Source of the DNA: Unio delphinus
Lineage: Eukaryota > Mollusca > Bivalvia > Unionida > Unionidae
Direction of reading: 5' to 3'
DNA: 64,000 bases
Assembly: GCA_029339505.1 (NCBI GenBank)
Contig: JAQISU010000022.1
Location: 13,284,001-13,348,000 of the forward strand
Positions 48,586 through 58,300 of this stretch are shown here, piece by piece. A program made the position numbers and the translations under genes. The first letter of the stretch is position 1; each line of letters opens with the position of its first letter. The notes beneath the pieces are model-generated. The model had not been told where the DNA came from. It was given only the letters and a program-made list of their open reading frames with translations, and ran no database searches.

Positions 48586-48815
48586 GGTCCTTCTATGCTG
48601 GTGCAGTATCTCCTCCCCCACTATAATGGTATAGTAACTCCTCACTATAAGGTTTCCCACTAGACTGGTATAGTGCCTCCTCACAGTAAGGTCCCTTGCT
48701 ATACTGGTGCAATGTCTTTTTGTGTTCTTCACTATGCTGGTCAAGTTCCTCACTGTAAGGCCTCTCATTATACTGGTGGTTTCACTGTAAGGCCCCTTAT
48801 TATACTGCACAGGGT
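48586..48815. repeat. Degenerate ~45-bp tandem repeat
   Basis: 'ctataatggtatagtaactc' / 'ctagactggtatagtgcctc' / 'gctatactggtgcaatgtct' with 'ctcactataaggt' spacers. The wording resembles the 85-bp units at 9730-9995 and the 103-bp array near 37 kb ('tataaggca'). Confidence 0.65.
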
Positions 48816-48964
48816 CTCTTGATGCAGATATGGTTATGGACTTTTTATTAAATTTTGTTTTATCATTGCTTAGTTTACAAAAGTTTAATTTTTGGTTAAT
48901 GACAACCACATTTAATGCAATTTCATACATAAAATATCCCATTTTTGTGTCCTTCTGTGTACAG

Positions 48965-49434
48965 TAGGGCATAACCGACTTTTGATCCGGAAATCGGATT
49001 CCACCGGATAGTATGAACTTCCGATTAATCGGAGTCGGACAAGGCAGGAACGACCGATTCGGATAATAAAAATAATAAAGTTGAATTTCTATAGCACCGT
49101 GTCTAACACTGCGTGTCATTCGATAGTGCGATAATAAAGTTAAATAAGAAGTCAGAAAAGTCCAATATGGTCAACACAACCACGCTGTGAGACAATCTAT
49201 TTGAACTGGCGGGTAAAAACCGGAAATGAAGCCGGATATGGTAGAGTACTAAGTAACATGCTAGACACGGCAAAACCAGATACCAGAAACCCAGAAACGA
49301 AAGATGAAATTTTTTAGAAAAAAAATACGGATTTAGCATTTCCGATTAATTGAATCATATCCGGAATCGGAAAAATTTCATGCCCAAAATCCGGAATCGG
49401 AAATCGGTAGAAAAATGCTAATCGGTTATGCCCT
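48965..49434. mobile_element. 470-bp TIR MITE, copy 2 (inverted relative to copy 1)
   Basis: Begins TAGGGCATAACCGA and ends TCGGTTATGCCCTA. Its reverse complement aligns over its whole length with 1275-1740, including the run 'gtcggacaaggcaggaacga'. Copy 2 keeps more CG dinucleotides (for example 'gataatcgcac'-like text where copy 1 has changed), suggesting less decay. ORFs crossing it are not genes. Confidence 0.8.
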
Positions 49435-49739
49435 AGTGTACAGTGTAGTACAGTATTTCAGCTTATTCAAAACATTTTATTAAAATTTAATTATTTTGTA
49501 CGCTTCATTTTTGTGTGTGTGCAAAGCTTGATTACTTAGTTTACTTCAATTTGAGGATGGGAGGGTGTGTAAGTCTTTGGAGATGGGTCATTGTTCAGTT
49601 GCTATTTAAATGCTTTGTAACAATCAAGATATATCGAAAACTATCCTAAATCAATTCACTGCATGTCCTTAGATTTGAGGATTTGATATCAGCCAAACTT
49701 AATCTGAGCTCCACTTCATCCTATCAGTAATCTTCTGTT

Positions 49740-50170
49740 TCTAGGTCAAGAGTTAACCTTACATTCATTAAAATGTTTTTCTAGGTCAGGTATTAGCCAG
49801 ACTTACTTATCTAAACTCTTTTCTAGGTCAGGCATTAGCCAGACTTACTCATCAAAACTCTTTTCTGGGTCAGGTATTAGCCAGACTTTCTTATCTAAAC
49901 TCTTTTCTGGGTCAGGTATTAGCCAGACTTACTCATCTAAACTCTTTTCTAGGTCAGGCATTAGCCAGACCTACTAATCTAAAGTCTTTTCTAGGTCAGG
50001 TATTAGCCAGACCTACTCATGTAAACTCTTTTCTAGGTCAGGCATTTACCAGATCTACTTATTTAAACTCTTTTCTAGGTCAGGTCTTCTTTTCTAGGTC
50101 AGGTCTTAACCAGACTTACTCATCTAAACTCTTTTCTAGGTCAGGTATTAGCCAGACCTACTTAGATAAA
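49740..50170. repeat. 42-bp tandem repeat, about 9-10 copies
   Basis: 'tctaggtcaggtattagcca' + 'gacttactcatctaaactct' + 'tt' with starts at 49781, 49823, 49865 and so on (period 42). One short copy near 50078-50100 has lost the middle. Confidence 0.92.
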
Positions 50171-51512
50171 CCCCTACCAATCCTACTATAAGGTTTTTTT
50201 TTTTATATTTAAAATTCTAGCCAATCAATGGCAAATAAATGCAAAATAATCCAGATTTTTTTTTCGTCTTATCCTCCATCATGTTTGATTTGTTGTATTT
50301 ATCAGAAGAATAGTTACAGTATTTTAGTTGGAAGTTTTTTCAACGTAGCAGACAATGTAATAATGGTGTCTAAACATATATGGTTTGTATATCAGTGTAT
50401 TCAACATGTCGTGTCTCTTTTTGCTGCATACGTGTTTTCTTCTTCTTCAGTTTGTATAAAAAATACTGAGACAATATGAATGTTATGAGTATTGGTATGT
50501 TTTCGTTATCTTGTTACCTAATTAAAGATTAAATCTACAACTACTGCCAAACTAGCAATAAAACACTACATTCAAAACTTCTTTCTGTTGCCTTTATTTG
50601 AAACAATCAACAACTAAAAAGGATACAATAAAACCATGACATTCATATAAAATAATTGAAAACAATGGTTTGTTCCAAATCTGTATCTCCCATTGCAGAT
50701 ACAAAATCTGCATATAACATATTTGTCATATTTTTACTTTAATATCTTTCATATAGATCTTACTTTTATCACTGCTAAATTTTTGTACCAACGAAACTTT
50801 ACAACCATACACTGGATATGTTAGAGAACTTACAAGTGTATGTGAATACTTTTTAAAAATATAGCAGGATTGAAGATAATGTTTACTAAAAATATTTTAT
50901 TCTTCACATTGCTTGACATTTATAATATTAAAAAAGTTATCTTGAAATCAATTGTTTAAAAACATAGCATGCCATTTTCACAATACATATTTTTTAAATA
51001 AAAATTCTAGAAGAACTTTAGCTGAAGAAGTCAAGATATTTGTGTTAACCAGCCTTGCAAGGTTTTACAAATATAAAAATGCTGATATTTAAATTAGGTG
51101 GTAGCTGAGCCATTTTAATTTTGACCAGGACTTATGAAAGATATCTTTTACAGTGTTTGGAAAACTGACAGAAAATTATACACTGAATTAAATGGTGTCT
51201 TCATTAGGATAGGGTGAGGTGAGGGCTGGGGGAGGACGAAGATAATGCTCAAAATTATAAAAAGTGCCCATCAATATTAACTGAGTTGTTTTGAAGTGCC
51301 CAACAATCTTGTAATTTAACCATGCAAAAACATGTGCACCTGAGATATCAGACAAAATCACAACCAAGAGCAACCTAGGACTGTAGTGTACCTGGTTTTA
51401 AATTGTACATTACATCATATGTTTGACATGTAAAAATCACTAATCCAGCCTATTCCCTGGAGGAAGTCACACATGCCTTCAATAACATTTTATGCCATTA
51501 ATACTTGATTGG
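50171..51512. other. Intergenic, nothing recognised
   Basis: AT-rich. The short ORFs show no family resemblance. Confidence 0.55.
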
Positions 51513-51695
51513 AAGTCAAGTCCAACTGCAAACAAGATAGACCCTGATCTGCCATTGCATAATATGCTGGCAGATTAGAGTCCATGTTGCATGTTCTACT
51601 GATTACCCCTAGCAAACTGCATAGACCAAGATCTGCCAACACATTATGTGATGACAGATCTGGTTTTGTGCAATTTGCAGTTGGACTTGTCTTTT
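51513..51695. repeat. Palindromic dispersed element (family D), long copy
   Basis: Starts 'aagtcaagtccaactgcaaa' and ends 'aatttgcagttggacttgtc', a near-perfect inverted pair. Internal 'gatctgccattgcataatat' and 'gatctgccaacacattatgt' are two core copies. Confidence 0.7.
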
Positions 51696-51837
51696 AAGCA
51701 AGTATATGGTACTCTAATTGATAATTAGCATCAGTTCCCAAATCTTTCAACATTACTCTAGGGAAGAAAGAATTACTGAAATAAATGTGCTCTTTTACTT
51801 CCTTAATTAACTTCAGTCACAATTTCAGTCCTGACAC

Positions 51838-52062
51838 AGGGCCACAAGTGTCTAGTGATCAAAAGTAATTGCCATTATCAGTCACTATCTTCTCACCTCT
51901 GTTTACATGGATATGCATAGTCAGCTCAGCCAATATGGATTTGTGAGAAAGCTTGCCAGTAGCTTCTTATGGGTCAGTGGTTCATTCTGAGGTTTACCCA
52001 GGTTCTTCCTCCAAGAGTTATAATTCGGCCATACATTCCTATCATGCACTGAAAAATTTGCA
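51838..52062 (+). mobile_element. SINE-A, strongly degraded
   Basis: 'gccacaagtgtctagtgatc', 'atcttctcacctctgtttac', 'ttgtgagaaagcttgccagt', 'agcttcttatgggtcagtgg' and 'ggttcttcctccaagagtta' follow SINE-A order. The B box is lost. Confidence 0.7.
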
Positions 52063-52980
52063 TTCAATGCAAAACTAGGTACGGAATACACACAGATCTC
52101 TGCCATACACATATAAACAGGTTGTTCCTCTCTTTTCCAAAACTAACATTTTTAATTTTAGGAAAGCAACCAATTTTTTAATGGATGACACAGACCTTGA
52201 ATGCTCAGCAGTTTCTCCTCATACTTTTCTCCTAATATAATAACTAACAGGCAATGTAATTAATGGATAATGCCAATTTTTTTAAAAGTAACAAGGGGAG
52301 TCAACATGTAAGAGTTGCTTCCCTTGTATATAAGGTTATGACGGAAAGTGTCCAGCTTTCTGGGAAGGCTGGTAGTAGAGAAGTTATTCTAATACAATGT
52401 GATCAGGTAGGTATCGTAGTGGGCTTACAACATATAAATGCCATTTCCACTCATGTACATGATGACAACAAAGCCTTTTGAATCTTACTGATCATATATA
52501 ATTCTAAGGCCTGACTGGAATTGCCTAGGCTTTTTACTGTATTCATGGATACAGTATGTTTTGGTGCTGTTTCTTTGTCAGCATGGAGGGTGGAGAGGAC
52601 ATCTCAACATCACTCATGAGACTAATCAACAATTCAACTGTACTAAAGTATATTCTGGCACTGTTCTTCTTCTTTATGATAGGTCAAGAGGACATTTTAA
52701 AATCCCCTAAAAGACTCATCAACAATTCAGATGTGAGGTGCAAGTTAAAAGTCTTGCCTTGATGTATTGGTTTGTTTTAGCTGGGATTTTTAAAAACAAT
52801 TGATGAAAACATTTCATATCAAAGTACAAGCTTTTGTATGGATGGACACATTTCATGTCCTTCCTCTATGAGCAATTGCATGTATAGACAACTCTCATCC
52901 TCCACGGTCTTAGATGTATTGGTAAACTTCTTGCACTTGGTTGTCATCTCTAAGAATAATGAAGAAAATGAATAAACATG
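52063..52980. other. Intergenic with low-grade repeat
   Basis: 52260-52420 shares phrases ('aagagttgcttcccttgtat', 'aatacaatgtgatcaggtag') with 53520-53660 ('aagagttgtttccctttgca', 'aatgtgatgtgatcaggcaa'). This is a diverged two-copy repeat of unknown nature. No gene seen. Confidence 0.5.
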
Positions 52981-52985
52981 TGCAT

Positions 52986-52988
<3 letters not shown>

Positions 52989-53064
<76 letters not shown>
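52989..53064. repeat. AT microsatellite
   Basis: About 37 AT dinucleotides; the Tyr/Ile ORFs across it are spurious. A SINE-A lies 40 bases away. Confidence 0.95.
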
Positions 53065-53068
<4 letters not shown>

Positions 53069-53099
53069 AGATTACGAAAACAGCTTTTAAAAGTGTCCA

Positions 53100-53312
53100 A
53101 TTTTTTTCAGCACGTGATAAACTACATATGGCAGCCAGAATATATGCTGCATGAGGAACCCAGTAAAACCCCAGGAAGAACCAGTTACCCATAGGAAACT
53201 ACTGGCAAACCTTCTCACATTTGCCAAAACTCTTAACACATGTAGACAGAGGTGACAAATCATTTATTTCTAAAGGCAAGCACTTTAGACCATTTAGCCC
53301 CTGGACCCCCCC
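53100..53312 (-). mobile_element. SINE-A, degraded
   Basis: Reverse complement shows 'ggggctaaatggtctaaagt', 'atgtgagaaggtttgccagt', 'agtttcctatgggtaactgg', 'cttcctggggttttactggg' and 'tatcacgtgctgaaaaaaat'. The order is right but the B box has decayed. Confidence 0.75.
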
Positions 53313-54246
53313 CCCCCTTCCCTAGTGAAAAGGAATATCTATGACAACTATTGCAAACATAAAGTACTGGAATTCACAAAAACATTGAAAACATCATATA
53401 AAACATCAGAGTTCCAAATACCACTTGAAGTAAATGATGCATGATTTAAAATTTAGGTACAAGATTAAATGGATTCTATGGAGGACAACTTTACAGCATG
53501 ACAGCAAACTTAAGGGCTTGCTTACACCAAGAATGATGGTAGGCAACCTTAAGAGTTGTTTCCCTTTGCATATTTGGAAAGAGGCATTTCACGACTTTCT
53601 TGCAGGTCTGGATTCTGAGGTAACAGAGAAAGTTTTCCTAATGTGATGTGATCAGGCAATTTATTTGACTGAGAAACATAAATTCCTACATGAATTGATC
53701 TGATTTGCTTGTTCTATATGTGTGGTTTTGTGATGTCATTTCTACTAAAATTTCACATGCTACAGGAGTAAAATTTAAATTTTTTATTCAGGCATTTGAT
53801 ATAAATTATATGTCCAGTCAACTATTGTTACAATGACTTTTGTTACAACAGAATATTCAGGTTCCAACAGAAATTTGGTTGCTCAATGGTAAATTTATCA
53901 ATATAACTGAATATACAGCTTTTAACTTCAACAATTACCCAGTAACAAACTTGTAGTTTTCCTTTATATCTCGTCTTTTATGACCACACTGGGATTTGTA
54001 CAGAGAATATGCAAGAGAATATTTCAGGGGCCCATCGCACAAAGAACAGGCAAAATACCTTCGAGTAATAGCTTTCCAGTATATTTGGAAAAAATACAAA
54101 GAAAGAAAGAAAGAAATAAAACATATATAAAACATTAAAACTGTCAGTACTGCATCTACATGTGATGAGCTAAAGTGACATCCTTGGGTCAAACATTTAT
54201 TTAATCTGACAGTTATATTCTATCACTATAACCAGCAACAAAGAAT

Positions 54247-54252
54247 TTTATT
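54247..54252 (-). promoter_or_regulatory. Candidate polyadenylation signal of the EXD3-like gene
   Basis: AATAAA on the minus strand about 107 bases past the stop codon. It is a canonical hexamer at a typical distance, but its use is not proven and AT-rich DNA makes chance matches common. Confidence 0.45.
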
Positions 54253-54358
54253 TTGCAATGCTAACCTGTTGACAACTGCGTAAAATATGTTCTCAAAATT
54301 ATCTTATCCCATTCAAGTGACAAAGAAAACTATGATTATGTGTCCATTGTCTAAAAAA

Positions 54359-54796
54359 CTACCAATTTTCTTTCAATCTATCATACACTGAAGCGTCACC
54401 TTCACCGAGAGACAATGCATGAGAAAACTGTTCCTTGACTCTATCAAAATGACTTCCTTTCCAGAATACTTTGCCACAGCTCATACAGCAGTAGAACAGA
54501 TCAACTTTGTGAATGACAGGGTAAGGAACTGTTTCCACTTGAAGTGGGACAGCTGTCTCTATTATAGTTGCTGTGGTCAGATCTATGCCATACTGACACA
54601 GAACCTTCATATCTTCCTTGCTGATGCTATGTGTAATTGAATTTGTTGGCCTTTTCATATTCTCCAATTCTGAGGAAGATGAGAGAGTTGTGGGAAGAGA
54701 AAAAGAAATGCCTCCCTTTTGAATTTCTTCTTTCCTCTTCCATACAATGTCTATTAAGTTTGCTGGTAAGGTCAAGTACCTGTTTCCATTACAGAC
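54359..54796 (-). CDS. EXD3-like: EXD3-like terminal exon with zinc ribbon and stop
   Basis: The acceptor is GCTTCAAG|GTCTGT. The exon encodes 145 residues starting VCNGNRYLTLPANLIDIVWK. Residues 99-118 carry DLFYCCMSCGKVFWKGSHFD, the Mut7-C zinc-ribbon/GSH signature; the end is VYDRLKENW then TAG at 54361-54359. The middle, residues 28-65, is Ser/Thr-rich. Upstream of the acceptor the usual pyrimidine tract is replaced by an ATT trinucleotide microsatellite. Confidence 0.88.
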   Translation of the reverse strand, partial: VCNGNRYLTLPANLIDIVWKRKEEIQKGGISFSLPTTLSSSSELENMKRPTNSITHSISKEDMKVLCQYGIDLTTATIIETAVPLQVETVPYPVIHKVDLFYCCMSCGKVFWKGSHFDRVKEQFSHALSLGEGDASVYDRLKENW

Positions 54797-54804
54797 CTTG
54801 AAGC

Positions 54805-54856
<52 letters not shown>

Positions 54857-54923
54857 CAATAATGATAATATCTTTGAGGAGGGTAACTTAAGTAGCTAAT
54901 TACAGCTAACCTCCCTTGAGGCC

Positions 54924-54997
<74 letters not shown>

Positions 54998-55239
54998 TTG
55001 TTTTTTATGGTTTAACGCCATTTTTCAGCACAATATAGGCTATACATGGCGGCCAGTATTAATGGTGGAGGAAGAAACCGGACAAACCCCGGAAAGAACC
55101 ACCGACCCACGAGAAGCTACTGGCAAGCTTTCTCACATAACTACATTTGCCGAATCTTAGACTCGAACACACGCAGACAGAGGTGAGATGGCAGTGGTCC
55201 GTAACGGACAGCGCTTTAGACCACTCGGCCACGCGGGGC

Positions 55240-55330
<91 letters not shown>

Positions 55331-58300
55331 TGTATATAAAATAATTATTTACAAGTAAGCAATTTACAAATACAGTCCTACCCATTTATTTCAATATCCT
55401 TGGGCCCGAGGAAATATTGTCGACATAGGCGGATGTTGAGATAAGTGTTGGGGGGGGGGGGGGGTGGCTGAAAAAAGATAAAAGTTAAAATTCGTCAGCA
55501 AAGGTTGACCCGTCGTCAGTGAATAGCATTTACATTCTGAGAAAACAATGGAAATTTTGATTACATGAAGACAGAATCAGTGTGAAATACATTTGATATT
55601 GACAAATAACATTTTGGTTACCTTTGTGTAGTAAAATCCAAATTAAAATATTGCATTGATCACATCCTGATATGAAAAACATTAAAATATTCAACGTCGG
55701 CATTAGTACATGGTTGGATAGTTGTCATTTACATGCTTCATGTACATGTACTTAAATTGTCCTCGATTTCGGTCAGTCTGTTCCCATCTTATTGAGGCTA
55801 CCAAGGGGATGGGGCTATTTACAGGGAAGTGAAAAACTGTCAACAGTACATGTATTCTCCACAAATACTTTTGTATCCGACGTTATGACGAACATTAAAG
55901 CGACTGAACCAACCACTTGTTGCAGCGAAGTTCTCCACACTGTTTTTTCGCAAATGCTTCATTGAACCATTCTGATGCTTTCTCCACATCTTCAAATGTA
56001 GCAGTCTTGCTTCTTCCTTTGGGGAGCGCATTTACCTTCAACGTAGTCTTTCTTTATAGACTCAGCAGCTTCCATCCTTCCTGAACGGGTGTTATTTTTA
56101 AGTGAAAAAATTTCACAGACCTCTTTGCGAGATGTTCTTCCCTTAACTTCCTTAACAGCCAGATATTTAGTTTCCAGAGACTGTAAATTTAATCTGCGTT
56201 TTACCCTGTTGATGGTAGCCATCATAAATGTAAATAAAGTTAAAAACGAAACTTTCACAGCAAAAAATAAACTTGTTTTAAACACTTTCAAAGGTCTCGG
56301 AAACGCGTAATCCATATTTTCACGCAATTTTTATATATGGGATTCAGAAAATCACGTATACAGGAGTCCTCTGTACGCATCAATTTCCTGGACGGCAAAT
56401 TTAAGGGCTTGCTAGTCCTGCTTTGACCACCTGTTGATTGGGAAATTGTGTCCAGCAATTGATCCTTTTAGCTATGCTGATATTTGTTTTACAATCAGAA
56501 AATTAAGTGGCTGAAAGATAATGTTGTCATTGTAAGAGTACATCTGAAGAACATGACCCACAAGCTAGGCGGCAAGATCAAAGCCTTAACTAGCTGCAGA
56601 GTGGTGAGAAAATGTGCTGCTATGTTTTTTTTTATCTGACCACGACATCAAAAGCCTGGCGGCAAGATCAACTAATTGTTGAACAAAGTATGGGTCGGAA
56701 CTGGCAGCTGGTCGGCATGAACGATTAGGCGGTGAAATTTAAGCCTGGCAGCAAGATCAAAATATTGTTGAAACAAAGTATGGGTCGGAACTGGCAGCTG
56801 GTCGACATGAACGATTAGGCTGGAAAATTGTAGTCTTAACTGGCAGCTTGTTGACATAAACGTTTTGAAAACAAAGGATTTGTTCAAGCTGGGACCAAGG
56901 GCTTCTGTCGACATACGTTTTTCTTTTATCTCGACGTCGACATAAGCATGACAATTTGATAGTAATAGTAGACCAAGGGACCGGAACTTTGCCTTTTTGT
57001 CAACATAGGCGTCTTGTCGAGATAAGCGATGTTGATATAAACGGGTAGGACTGTACATAATAAAATATATTATGAAATTAGAAGATTTAACTGCCTATAT
57101 ACATTTTTGTTTGATCTCTCCAATAGCTTTTGAAATTGCTTTCAGCAGGATTTTCATATACAGATAGCAATTATTGATCACTTCTGTTTAGAAATAGCTT
57201 ACAAATGTGTATTATACGGAGTCATAAACAATATTAGGTACAAAAGTAGACACAAATTGTGAAGATGTGATAAATCTTCAAACTTATATTTTTCTAGTTT
57301 GTTTATTAGTGCGTAGGTTTTAAGTACTGCATGTATATTTTTTAAAAAGGATTTAACTCATTTAGTAGAACAAATGTTCTTGTTGTAGAGTTTAACACCA
57401 TTTTTCAGCACACGATAGGCTATACATGGCGGCCAGTGTTATTGGTGGAGGAAGAACCTGGGGAAAACCTCAGGAAATAACCAATGACCCACAAGAAGTT
57501 AATGGCAAGCTTTCTCACATACCCACAATGGCCGAATCCAAGACTCGAACCCACACAGACTGAGGTGAGATGGCAGTGATCCGTAATGGAGAGCGCTTTA
57601 GACCATACGGCTACATGGGGCCCACAAATCGAATGTCAGCAGGAAGTGAGTTAAATATCTTACCACCTATATATTGTAAGCTTCCTGTGAATTTTTATTT
57701 AGTGCAAGTTTTGGTAATTCTAAATTTTTATTAAATTTCGATCTTAGATTATATGGAGAAGACATTTGGTACGATAACTTAGTCATGCACTCTGGAACAT
57801 GTGTTATCATGTGTACTAACACCATGTTGACTTAGGGAGGTGTGTCACATGTGCTATTTCATGTGTACTGATTCTGGAACATCTTTAATAATAAATATGA
57901 AATAGATAAATTCAAGGGAGCACACATGGCATGCTATGATGTGCTGTAATATACATTTGACATGGAAGGGTGTCGCATGGTATGCAATCATGTGTACTGA
58001 CACCATGTTGACTTATGAACGTGTGTCATATGTGCTATCATGTGTACTGACACCATGTTGACATATGTAGGCATGTCACATGTGCTATATGATGTGTACT
58101 TACTCGGAAACATCTCCTTTAATAATTAAAATGAAATAGATAAATTCAAGGGAGGACATATGGCATGCTGTGTTGACTTGGAGGGGTGTTGCATGGTATG
58201 TGATCATGTGTGCTGACATATGGAGGTGTGTCACATGTGCTATCATAAGTACTGACACCATGTTGACATATGGAGGTGTGTCACATGTGCTATCATAAGT

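Noticed and set aside
48574..49119. 181-residue minus-strand ORF
   Set aside because: It spans a degenerate tandem repeat and half of a MITE, with no family resemblance.
52819..53192. Two ORFs with long Tyr-Ile runs
   Set aside because: Translation of an AT microsatellite plus a degraded SINE.
55992..56327. An intact host gene with a CENP-B-like DNA-binding domain
   Set aside because: The ORF lies within TIRs of a Tigger-like element, is frameshifted between its two DNA-binding parts and has no catalytic domain, so it is a transposon remnant.
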